Source: AB-629-J13 sp964496365 (lineage in GTDB: Bacteria; Fidelibacterota; Marinisomatia; Marinisomatales; AB-629-J13). Taken from it: a stretch of DNA of 64,000 nt. Of the stretch, positions 26,581 through 35,148 are shown in pieces (the stretch's first letter is position 1; the number at the start of each line of letters is the position of its first letter). The stretch lies in the NCBI GenBank assembly GCA_964496365.1, contig CAZBZK010000001.1, forward strand, positions 1 to 64,000, in the 5' to 3' direction. The notes under the pieces were generated by a model that was given only the letters and a program-made list of their open reading frames with translations, made no database searches and was not told the origin of the DNA. The position numbers were made by a program, and so were the translations under genes.

Positions 26581-27711
26581 TTAAAACTTATAATAAAAAG
26601 CGATAAGAGGTCTTTGAAAATGAATTCCAATTCTGAAGTTTTCACTGTATGCGTAAATAAAACCAAAATCAAAATCTACATCTGAAATGTTATCTTCTTC
26701 TGTAAATTCAAGAAGGGAAGTCCAATATGGATCCCAAAAAACTTCAAAAATCAATTTAAGGCTTCTCCTGGCATCAGCACTTACCGCATAATATGCCCGG
26801 GGCATTGCGTCATAACCGGGATAAGAGGTTACGGTGGCACCAAGCGTGTGGTTAATTCTGCCCTGTCCGGATTTTTTTAAATTGGAGATGGTATAGGCTG
26901 CAAATAATTCATACCACATTTGTTCATCTTCTTCACAATCTGTAAATGCTTCCTCAACAAAATTGCAACTTTCACCTACTCGTACCCAGTTTTTTCTCAT
27001 GTGAGTTTCTTCTTCTCCTGTTTCATGATTTATTCCATCCTCTTTAGTTTCCTCCAACTCATATTTATTTGGAAATCCTCTTAAATGAAAATGACCGCCT
27101 ATTGAAAATGCCTGTTCAGATTTAACATTTCCTTTTTTAAATACCATATATTTTGGTCGAAAATTCAGATCGCCAAAAAAATATCCTCCCCATTTGGACA
27201 TGATTTGAAACTTATCTGTAAGTCCATATCCCCAGGAAAGCCCACTTAAATATAATACATTTTCTCCTAACGTATATCCAGTGGGATCAAAATAGATGTC
27301 ATTCAATTTTTCATCTCCATAATACCACCGTCCGGATTCATCTTGTCCCGGTCTTTTTATTTCTCCGGAGGCTTCAACCAGACGATTTACAAATTCTACC
27401 CGATCCACTTTGTTTCTTTCTATAAACAGCTCTCCAAATTGAGAATTTATTTTAAATCCCTCGGTGCTTTCCGAAATTAATGTTCCCTTTACCTTGTCTC
27501 CTGATCCAAGATAAATAACGATTTCATCCGGTCTAATATCTTCTTTGTTAATGGTTACTGAACCAAATGCTGTTTCAATTGTATAGGTTAATTCCGTTTC
27601 TTTTGTAACAACCCCTGATACCTTATCTCCACTTTTTAGATAAAACTCTTTGGTGTCCTGTGCAACCAACGACAGACTCATTATGAAGATAAAAACTATG
27701 TTTTTAAACAT
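26581..27711 (-). CDS. Predicted outer-membrane beta-barrel protein with two N-terminal SGDKV repeats
   Basis: 376 residues. A signal peptide ends at SLSLVAQ. Residues about 26-60 and 68-105 are two copies of a small all-beta repeat (LKSGDKVSGVVT / LGSGDKVKGTLI, each followed by a T/S-x-F-G-x-x-x-I/F strand). The rest is rich in aromatic strands with alternating pattern and ends in FYYKF, the C-terminal Phe typical of barrels. It has one Cys pair region (CNFVEEAFTDC). Function unknown. Confidence 0.65.
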   Translation of the reverse strand: MFKNIVFIFIMSLSLVAQDTKEFYLKSGDKVSGVVTKETELTYTIETAFGSVTINKEDIRPDEIVIYLGSGDKVKGTLISESTEGFKINSQFGELFIERNKVDRVEFVNRLVEASGEIKRPGQDESGRWYYGDEKLNDIYFDPTGYTLGENVLYLSGLSWGYGLTDKFQIMSKWGGYFFGDLNFRPKYMVFKKGNVKSEQAFSIGGHFHLRGFPNKYELEETKEDGINHETGEEETHMRKNWVRVGESCNFVEEAFTDCEEDEQMWYELFAAYTISNLKKSGQGRINHTLGATVTSYPGYDAMPRAYYAVSADARRSLKLIFEVFWDPYWTSLLEFTEEDNISDVDFDFGFIYAYSENFRIGIHFQRPLIAFYYKF

Positions 27712-27868
27712 GAAATTCTCCTGTTTATATTTATGACCAAAAAAACGTTAGGCAGTTTAGATTAATCTGTTATTCAGTTCCTAAAACAAATATTTATAAA
27801 ATTAGTTGTATTAAATCATAGAATAAGAAAATTAAGTTCTGAGAAGACATATTTCAAAAAAGGACAAA

Positions 27869-28684
27869 ATGAGATTAAAAAATTATTTTTATGTTACTCA
27901 ATTGCTATTGGTTGCTTTTGTTTTTGGACACAAGGCAAAATATTTAAAAAATGATTCTGTGTATAAATCAGTTTTACCATTGACAAAAGAAAAAAACATC
28001 CCCATAGATTTCGTGAAACAATCGTTTAAATCTGAATCTGTCAAAATTTATGAAGACATCCCGGACAGGTTTGAATTTGCCTATGAAAAAAAAGATTATC
28101 CGGAATATAAAAAGCTTTTCCTCACAGATAAACGAATAAAAGATGGCGTTGAGTTTTATCTATTAAATTCCGAATTGATCGAATCTATTTCCGATAGTTT
28201 GGACGTAGATCCATATTTAATTCTAAGTATTACAGGAATTGAAAGCAATTTTGGTTCCCATCCGGGACATTATGATGTGTTCAGTGCATTATACACAATT
28301 GTCCATTCCATGCCAAACCGAAAAAAGTGGGCATCAAAAGAACTCGCTGAATTTTTAGATTATTGTTATCGAGATAAAATTCCAGTTCATTCCATTACCG
28401 GATCTTATGCAGGAGCTTTTGGGTTCGGGCAGTTTATACCATCAAGTTTTAACCGATTTGCCGTTGACTTTGATAAAGATGGCATCCGACGATTCGATGA
28501 GTGGGCTGATGTCATGGCAAGCATAGCCAATTATCTTTTAAAGAACGGGTACGAACCGGGAGGGTCGTTCGAGCGGGATTCAAAAAACTGGGATTCAGTT
28601 TATGCCTATAATCATCATGACAACTATGTGATGGCTGTACTTGATCTAAGGCTTGAGTATAAAAAAAGGATATCAGGCAGATAG
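27869..28684 (+). CDS. MltB-like lytic murein transglycosylase
   Basis: Cleaves peptidoglycan glycan strands with 1,6-anhydro formation. SLT_2 family: catalytic Glu in ITGIESNFG, then the sequence GSYAGAFGFGQFIPSSF and DFDKDGIRRFDEWADVMASIANYL. N-terminal hydrophobic signal segment (LLLVAFVFG), so periplasmic. 271 residues, shorter than E. coli MltB, lacking a lipobox. Confidence 0.9.
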   Translation: MRLKNYFYVTQLLLVAFVFGHKAKYLKNDSVYKSVLPLTKEKNIPIDFVKQSFKSESVKIYEDIPDRFEFAYEKKDYPEYKKLFLTDKRIKDGVEFYLLNSELIESISDSLDVDPYLILSITGIESNFGSHPGHYDVFSALYTIVHSMPNRKKWASKELAEFLDYCYRDKIPVHSITGSYAGAFGFGQFIPSSFNRFAVDFDKDGIRRFDEWADVMASIANYLLKNGYEPGGSFERDSKNWDSVYAYNHHDNYVMAVLDLRLEYKKRISGR

Positions 28685-28689
28685 CTGTT

Positions 28690-30165
28690 TTATCCGTACC
28701 AAACCGTAAATAGTTTTTTAAACCACTTTTTTGTTCTATCAGAAACAGGAAACCACCATGGTTCTTTTTTCAATCCAAGCCTGTCTTCACACACTGCCTG
28801 AACACGGGAAAAGGCCTTGAGTCCTTCCGGACCATGTACTCTTCCCATGCCTGACAACCCCACACCACCAAAAGGAAGAGAAGCACAAATATAGTTGGTG
28901 TTGATATCATTAATGCAAACAGATCCAGACTTAATTTGTCCTGCAATTTTTCGAGCTTTTCGAATATTTTTTGAAAACACAGACGCACTTAGACCAAACC
29001 CTGTGGAGTTTGCCTGTTCAACTGCCTCTTCCTCAGACCTTACCCGAGTTACAGTGATGACCGGTCCAAAAATTTCAGACTGCATTAATGAGGAAGAGTT
29101 ATCATTTGTTTCAACTATTATTGGCGGAAGAAAACAGGAATTATCATCTGGTTTTATCTCCCCATTAAAATGAAATTTGTTTCCTTCTTTGTTCGCTTCA
29201 TCAATAAAAGATTTAACGGTTTCTTTTTGTTTGTGGTTTATCATTGTTCCCATATCAGCTTCGTCTTTATCATCGGAAATAGAAAGCTCTGAAACCTGTT
29301 TTTTTAGCTGATCTAAAAATGGTTCGGCTATGGAATCCAATACATAAATCCGTTCCACGGAAATGCAGGTTTGACCGCAATTAGAAAATCCACCCCACAC
29401 AGCAGCAGAAACGGCTCTCTCCAAATCGGCATCTTCCAACACGACCATGGGGTCTTTCCCGCCTAGTTCTAATATTGACGGTTTTAGTTGTTTAGCACAT
29501 GATTCGGCGATGAGCTTTCCAACCTTTACACTTCCCGTGAAACATATTATATCTGTCAAGGGGCTATCAACTAATGCTGATCCAACATCTCCATAACCAT
29601 GCACGATTTGAAATACATCCGTAGGAATTCCAGATTCTATAAACAATTCACGGATTTTATCTCCGGTAATCGGTGTGTTTTCTGACGGTTTTAAAACAAC
29701 AGTGTTTCCCGAAATTAGAGCTTCCACGACCGGAGACATTGCAAGAATCAAAGGATAATTCCATGGAGAAATAATTCCTGCTGTACCATAAGGAAAATAT
29801 TGAATATGGGCTTTTTTATGTACAAAAATTCCTGTTGATCGTTTCTCCTTCGCTAAAAGAAAAGGTGCATGACGGCACATATATTTCAGATGTTCCGCTA
29901 CCGTCATGACTTCCAAAAAACTATCCCAATAGGGTTTTCCGGTCTCTTTGCTAATTATTTCGACAAATTCTTGAGTTCGTTTAATCAAGGCTTTTTGTGT
30001 TTTTTTTAGCAGACTGGCTCTTTCAAGTATCTTTAATTTTCCCCAATGACCTTTTACATCGCTACTTTTTTCAAGGATGTGTTTTAGTTCTGCAGGTGTC
30101 GTAATAGGTACGCTCCCAATCTTTTGTCCGGAAACTGGATTGATGGAATTTATCTTATCAACCAT
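28690..30165 (-). CDS. NAD(P)-dependent aldehyde dehydrogenase
   Basis: 491 residues. PWNYPL and the LKPSENTP cofactor region, FTGSVKVGKLI, catalytic Glu in LELGGKDPMVV and catalytic Cys in NCGQTCISVERIYV are all present, as is the late EIFGPV motif. Ends 6 bases from the convergent mltB-like gene. Substrate unclear; similar to succinate-semialdehyde/broad-range enzymes. Confidence 0.93.
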   Translation of the reverse strand: MVDKINSINPVSGQKIGSVPITTPAELKHILEKSSDVKGHWGKLKILERASLLKKTQKALIKRTQEFVEIISKETGKPYWDSFLEVMTVAEHLKYMCRHAPFLLAKEKRSTGIFVHKKAHIQYFPYGTAGIISPWNYPLILAMSPVVEALISGNTVVLKPSENTPITGDKIRELFIESGIPTDVFQIVHGYGDVGSALVDSPLTDIICFTGSVKVGKLIAESCAKQLKPSILELGGKDPMVVLEDADLERAVSAAVWGGFSNCGQTCISVERIYVLDSIAEPFLDQLKKQVSELSISDDKDEADMGTMINHKQKETVKSFIDEANKEGNKFHFNGEIKPDDNSCFLPPIIVETNDNSSSLMQSEIFGPVITVTRVRSEEEAVEQANSTGFGLSASVFSKNIRKARKIAGQIKSGSVCINDINTNYICASLPFGGVGLSGMGRVHGPEGLKAFSRVQAVCEDRLGLKKEPWWFPVSDRTKKWFKKLFTVWYG

Positions 30166-30288
30166 TTAAGATTCTGTATGTGTTGCAAATAAAAACATTT
30201 CTCTTTCTCAGATATGATAAACAAATATTGTGTATGTAAATTTAAGAAAATATATGATTATAAAATCAAGTTATGACATGAGAGTTCC

Positions 30289-31038
30289 ATGATTAAAAAA
30301 ATATCAAAAATGCGTTTATGGTTGATTTTGGTGTGTTTGCTTGTCAATTTAGTCTGCAGTAAACGCTCCAAGAGAGGCATACCATATTCTTTGCTTATTA
30401 CCGGAGATCAAGTGAAAAAATCAGGGGAAATGATTCAAGGCTTACCCCTGGGACTTAATGAGATATATTTTGATTCATCCAAGTCTGACACGGTTTTTGT
30501 CTCTGTTCATGGATACGATTCAAGGGGTTATGAATGGGTATATCCACTAAAATCAATGGCAGAATCTGGAAACAGGACCTTTTATTATCGCTGGGATTGG
30601 AATCAATGTCCACAGAGAGCTACCGATGATTTGCACGATACACTTGTGGCACTCTTAAATGAGACCGTGTCCATTAAACATCTTATTATTTTTGGTCACA
30701 GTTATGGAGGTGTCATCACAGCAAATTTAATGGAAACCCAGTTGGGTTCCGTAGAAATCCACAGCATTGCCGCACCGCTGTCTGGTCATCCAAAGTTTAA
30801 AAGAAAATGTTCGGTGTTTCCAGATTTTTCGGACATGGTGTCGCGAAATTCCTTGATCCAATGGAGGACTCAACACAAGCAAGACGGGGCTTTTAAGAAT
30901 CTTGAAATAAACCCTCAGGTGGTTTCCGTTTCCGGAAGCAAGGTTGTCCAGCTTCCAGACAGAATTGATGGGAGAAGATTGGGGCATAATTGGTCAATAA
31001 CGTGGGTTATTGATATGTATTTAAATAAAAACAATTAA
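30289..31038 (+). CDS. Predicted exported alpha/beta hydrolase
   Basis: 249 residues. Basic start and hydrophobic stretch (MRLWLILVCLLVNLVCS) suggest export; a Cys is there but V at -1 makes a lipobox doubtful. VSVHGYDSRG is the oxyanion-type strand-turn and FGHSYGG holds the nucleophile Ser (about residue 129). LGHNWS near the end may give the catalytic His. Substrate unknown. Confidence 0.75.
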   Translation: MIKKISKMRLWLILVCLLVNLVCSKRSKRGIPYSLLITGDQVKKSGEMIQGLPLGLNEIYFDSSKSDTVFVSVHGYDSRGYEWVYPLKSMAESGNRTFYYRWDWNQCPQRATDDLHDTLVALLNETVSIKHLIIFGHSYGGVITANLMETQLGSVEIHSIAAPLSGHPKFKRKCSVFPDFSDMVSRNSLIQWRTQHKQDGAFKNLEINPQVVSVSGSKVVQLPDRIDGRRLGHNWSITWVIDMYLNKNN

Positions 31039-31047
31039 TTTACTAAC

Positions 31048-31371
31048 TTGTTTACAACATTAGACATTGGACATCAAACACATTCCTTGGATTCGGCATT
31101 ATCAATATTAGAAACCGAAGTGAGTAATTTACAGTTTGAAGGCAAAACCAAATGTATAAAAATAATCCACGGACACGGAAAAGGTGCATTACGGAATGCA
31201 GTGAGAAAATGGTGCGATGACCAGGAAGGGAGGTTTCAGGCCGTTATTTTTGGTGAGGATTATGACATATTTCATTTAAAATCATCTGCCATGCGGTCAG
31301 ATTGTGGTAATCCTTACGATTCAGATTTAGGTCAAAAAAACCGTGCGGTTACTTATCTATGGTTATGGTAA
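31048..31371 (+). CDS. Smr-domain protein
   Basis: 107 residues from TTG, 9 bases after the hydrolase. LDIGHQTHSLDSALSILE and IKIIHGHGKGALRNAVRKW match the Smr (MutS2 C-terminal) fold, where LDxHG is altered to LDIGH. Stand-alone Smr proteins are nucleic-acid-binding or nicking; role here unknown. Confidence 0.75.
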   Translation: MFTTLDIGHQTHSLDSALSILETEVSNLQFEGKTKCIKIIHGHGKGALRNAVRKWCDDQEGRFQAVIFGEDYDIFHLKSSAMRSDCGNPYDSDLGQKNRAVTYLWLW

Positions 31372-31497
31372 AAATAATTAAGTATATCTTGGAAAACTTC
31401 TTGACATCCGTACTTTTTTCGAAGTAATATTTCTGAACGACAGGAATTGTCATTATTAAAGTTTCCGAGGTAATTGCATCGTTATTAAAGCTAAAAC

Positions 31498-31626
31498 ATG
31501 AATTGGTGTAAAAATGGACATATCATTTTTGCAGGTTCAGGGGTCTGTTTAATTTTTGTACCAAAGTTGTTTCATGTTTCAAAACATCTGATTGGTTTTT
31601 ATTATTCTGTTTCGTCATCAAAATGA
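31498..31626 (+). CDS. Tiny hypothetical ORF, hydrophobic
   Basis: ATG start, 42 residues, with one hydrophobic stretch (HIIFAGSGVCLIFVP). No good ribosome site and no recognised family. Its stop overlaps the next ORF's ATG. Confidence 0.2.
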   Translation: MNWCKNGHIIFAGSGVCLIFVPKLFHVSKHLIGFYYSVSSSK

Positions 31627-31739
31627 ATTTTAACAAATATTTAGTGGGTGAGTTCGGTGGGAAAGGAATCAAAATGGGAATCCGCATCCCCCTTACCTCG
31701 GACCTTAACCTAAACCTCGAATTCGCCCACCAATCATAA
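31623..31739 (+). pseudogene. Tiny ORF resembling a beta-barrel C-terminus
   Basis: 38 residues. The tail GIRIPLTSDLNLNLEFAHQS has the alternating pattern of an outer-membrane strand, so it may be the surviving end of a lost gene. It runs through the inverted repeat at 31644-31730. Confidence 0.2.
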
Positions 31740-31893
31740 TTTAACTATGAATAAAGAAATTTACTATTCCGTGTGTTCTAAGGGAGTCATTGTTTAAATT
31801 TAACTATATGATTTCAGATAAAATTAAAAACTTGTGCTTCGCATACGACTATTAAGTAATAGAATGTGAAAAATCTAAAGGAGTAACCATTTT

Positions 31894-32679
31894 ATGGATA
31901 TTGCAACATTAATTGGAATAATTGCAGGATTGGGTATGATCGGTGGCGGAATCTTTGCGAATGCCGCCGCCGCTGGTGCTAGTACTGCTGTGTTTATTTC
32001 ACCACCTAGTTTTATTATTGTATTTGGAGGAATGATTGCCTCGGTAGCTGTCGCCTTTCCCCTGAATGATATCATGGCTTTGGGTGCAGCAATCGGTGCA
32101 ACTTTTAAAGGAAGTGGCGATAAATTAGGAACCTACGTAGATGAGGCTGTTGATGTTGCTGAAGTTGCCAGAAAGGGAACAACTGAACTGGAAGGCAGGC
32201 TTGGTACGGTTAAAAACTTCTTTTTTAAAGACGGACTTCAAATGGTTGTGGATGGGTATTCTGAGGATGAAATTTCCGATATTTTATACACCCGCATTGA
32301 TTACAGGGAGGTCAGGGAAAAAGCACAGGCAGATTTATTTAAAACCATGGGAACCATGGCGCCGGCCTGGGGGATGGTCGGTACGTTGATTGGTTTGGTT
32401 ATCATGCTTGCGGGGTTTGGCGGAGAAGGCGGTGGTACAGATGCGTTAGGTGCTGGTATGTCTGCTGCCCTTATCACTACATTTTATGGTTCCGTTTTGG
32501 CAAATTTATTTTTCCTTCCTATGGCTGCAAAAGTAGGAAGTCGAATTCAGTTTACTTCCACTATTCAGGCATTGCTTGTTGAGGGTGCAAAACTAATTCA
32601 TCAAAAAAAGCACCCCATAATTGTAAGGGAAAAACTAAATTCCTTTATTCCTCCAAAAGAATGGAAAAGAGAGGGCTAA
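31894..32679 (+). CDS. motA: Flagellar motor stator protein MotA (PomA-like)
   Basis: Forms the ion channel of the stator with MotB. 261 residues: first helix MDIATLIGIIAGLGMIGGGIF and second helix FIIVFGGMIASVAVAF, a cytoplasmic loop (about 70-150), then helices PAWGMVGTLIGLVIML and AALITTFYGSVLANLFFLP. The N-terminus resembles Na+-type PomA more than E. coli MotA. Good ribosome site AAAGGAG. No other flagellar gene is nearby. Confidence 0.9.
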   Translation: MDIATLIGIIAGLGMIGGGIFANAAAAGASTAVFISPPSFIIVFGGMIASVAVAFPLNDIMALGAAIGATFKGSGDKLGTYVDEAVDVAEVARKGTTELEGRLGTVKNFFFKDGLQMVVDGYSEDEISDILYTRIDYREVREKAQADLFKTMGTMAPAWGMVGTLIGLVIMLAGFGGEGGGTDALGAGMSAALITTFYGSVLANLFFLPMAAKVGSRIQFTSTIQALLVEGAKLIHQKKHPIIVREKLNSFIPPKEWKREG

Positions 32680-33477
32680 TTGCCAAAAACTGTTGATTTC
32701 AAAAAAGGGTTTAAAGCCGGGGCAAACTCCGTTGACGAGGGTCTACCGGGCTGGTTTGGTACCTTTGCAGATATGATGACCCTTTTGATGGCATTCTTTG
32801 TTTTGCTGGTTGCAATGTCAACCCTTGACCCGGTTAAACTTCAGGAAATGGCTGATTCCATGGGAAAGTCTGTGGGAACAAAAAAGAAAATGGAAGGGGC
32901 AATGGATTTGGCTGATATAAAATCTGAAGTAGTTGCCATGTTAGAAAAACAGGAAAATGAAGAGTTAAAAGAAAAAATGGAAGTCTATTCCACGCCAAAG
33001 GGGCTTGTGATCTCCATTTCTCAAGAAGCCAGTTTTGACCCAGGATCGGCTACTCTCAAACCAGAGTTTCAAGGTATTTTAGATAAGCTTGTTCCTATCA
33101 TAAACGCTCCCAATAATTATCATCCGGTACTTATTGAAGGTCATACAGATGACAGGCCAATCCCTAAACGGCTTCAAAAAATATTTCCAACCAACTGGGA
33201 GTTGTCTTCGGGTAGGGCAGCATCTGTTGTGCGAAGGCTAATCAATATGGATGTTGACCCTCTTAGGCTTGAAGCAACAGGCATGGCGGAATTTTCTCCA
33301 CGAAAAAAACCCCCATTTCCTCGGTTGTTGGATCAGGTATGGATTTCAGAAACAAATAACAGCCCTGAGGGTCGAGCAGAAAACAGACGAGTGGAAATCT
33401 TGTTTCCTAAAAAAACAGTGAAAGATCAAATGGGACCACAGATTGAAGAAGTTGTTGAAACCGCATCGGTGGAATAA
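32680..33477 (+). CDS. motB: Flagellar motor stator protein MotB (OmpA domain)
   Basis: 265 residues from TTG directly after the motA stop. WFGTFADMMTLLMAFFVLL contains the ion-carrying Asp31 in the single membrane helix. A plug/linker follows, then an OmpA-like peptidoglycan-binding domain (about 120-245) with LIEGHTDDRPIP, NWELSSGRA and EGRAENRRVEI. Followed by a strong terminator. Confidence 0.93.
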   Translation: MPKTVDFKKGFKAGANSVDEGLPGWFGTFADMMTLLMAFFVLLVAMSTLDPVKLQEMADSMGKSVGTKKKMEGAMDLADIKSEVVAMLEKQENEELKEKMEVYSTPKGLVISISQEASFDPGSATLKPEFQGILDKLVPIINAPNNYHPVLIEGHTDDRPIPKRLQKIFPTNWELSSGRAASVVRRLINMDVDPLRLEATGMAEFSPRKKPPFPRLLDQVWISETNNSPEGRAENRRVEILFPKKTVKDQMGPQIEEVVETASVE

Positions 33478-33501
33478 CACAAATTAGTTTAAAGCAAAAT
33501 T

Positions 33502-33531
33502 AAAAGCCTCAAATATTTGAGGCTTTTTTTT
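33502..33531. terminator. Rho-independent terminator, likely bidirectional
   Basis: Perfect palindrome with AAAAGCCTCAAAT/ATTTGAGGCTTTT arms and flanking T-runs, 25 bases after motB and reaching the end of the asnB remnant. Confidence 0.9.
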
Positions 33532-35051
33532 ATTTCATACAATTATCTATCTCTCTGGCGGATGGGTCCATAGCGTTTGTCCATTTAGGCATCCAAAAAT
33601 GAGGGATTAATTTTTCGTGATTACCAAAAAACTGTTGAAAAATTTTTCGACAATAATAACTCTCTTTTAGTCGTGGATGACAATAGTTAATTTTCATCGA
33701 TTCTCTAAAAAACTCCTGATCTGAAATGACCGAGTCCACGTGATTTTGAATAGTTTTATGCCACGATTCCTTTTCATTGCTTACGCCATCAGAAAACGCA
33801 CATTTTCTTCTCCAAAGAACATCGTCAGGAAGAATTTTGAACTCTGAAAACGACTCTCTCAATATGTGTTTTTCCAGCTTTTTTACACCGTCAAACATCT
33901 TTAATTCAGGAGGAATTGAAAGATAATATTTTACGAATGCTTTGTCCAAAAACGGTGTTCGGGCTTCCAGTCCATTTGAGCTAATACTCCTGTCTGACCT
34001 TAGAACATCAAATAGAAAAACTTATCTTATGAGCCGTTCGCTTTCCTTCTGTAGTGCTTTTTGAGTGGGTACATTTTTTAGATAGACATACCCACAGCAA
34101 GCCTCATCACTCCCCTTTCCATTAAAAATCACTTTTGAATCTATATGTTCTGATATGTATTTTGACACTAAATAATTACCTATGCTTGCACGAACCGTTG
34201 TTGTGTCAAATGATTCAATGGTGAACAAAACCGTTTCTGTTGCATTTAGAAAATCTTCTTTAGTTAAATCAATTTGAAAATGGTTTGTTTTGATGTAATC
34301 GGCAATATGTTTGGCATACTCTAAATCGATACTTCCTGATATTCCTATTGAAAATGTTTTCAGGTTTTTTGATGATGTGTTTTGAGCAACCAGTGCTGTT
34401 ATCAAGCTTGAATCCAATCCGCCTGACAATAAACAGGGCACTTCCCTCTCTGCCATCATCCGCTTTTTCACTGCATCAGTTAAAATCGTTCGTACATTGG
34501 CAAATATCCCGGATTCGTCACTCGAATTTATTTTCGACTTCTTGTAAAAATAATATTGGTTAAACTGTTTTGGAGAAACAGAACGCCACCATGTTCTGGG
34601 GGTAAGGGAGAAATGGTTTTACATAGATTAGCCAAGGCTTTTGCTTTAGATTCCAAATAAATATTCTGGTTCTCGTAACCAATAAAACCGGGCCTAACTC
34701 CAAAAGGATCTCTCCCTGCATAATATTCATTTTTGTTTTTATCATGTATAACGAACAAAAATACTCCATCCAATTCTTCTACTGTTCGCAATATCCCAAA
34801 TTTTTTTAAACAAAAATAGAATAAATTCACTATCCGATCCTGTTTTTAGTTTAAACCCATATCTTTCCGCTAATTCAAGATAATTATATATTTCACCATT
34901 ACAAACTAAGATTAGGGAATCATCTTCAGGATATGTCATGGGCTGGTTACCCTCCTCAGTTACACCCAATGATTGCCAAACGATGAAACCCCAAATATTC
35001 CTTCGTTTTCCTGCGATGGGATGACCCCATATATGCAAAAATTCCGCACAT
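33530..35051 (-). pseudogene. asnB: Asparagine synthetase (glutamine-hydrolysing), degraded
   Basis: Pieces of one AsnB lie in order on the minus strand but in different frames. From 35051: MCGIFAYMG, a deletion, then GFHRLAIIG and a frameshift; VTEEGNQPM to NGEIYNYLEL (34742-34974 frame); another shift to GRDPFGVRPGFIGYE; another to LLSGGLDSSLITALVAQ and FNGKGSDEACCGY; an in-frame TAA at 34022; then RSDRSISSNGLEARTPFLD and the family's C-terminal MPKWTNAMDPSAR. About 1,520 bases against roughly 1,660 for an intact gene. At least three frameshifts, a stop and an N-terminal deletion make it non-functional as read. Confidence 0.93.
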
Positions 35052-35148
35052 GATATATGTTAAGTTGAAATTAAACTTTAGTTAGGAATCGTTTAAGATA
35101 GTTCAGAATAAAACCACAGAGAAAACAGAATACGTATCTTTTTTAATA

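Larger units (their letters stand above)
31372..31893. other. Non-coding stretch with two tiny ORFs and an inverted repeat
   Basis: 522 bases without a clear gene. It holds ORFs of 42 and 38 codons joined by an ATGA overlap (31498-31626, 31623-31739) and a GC-richer patch with imperfect arms GTGGGTGAGTTCG (31644) and CGAATTCGCCCAC (31718), 11 of 13 pairing. The final 30 bases hold the motA ribosome site (AAAGGAG). Confidence 0.4.
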
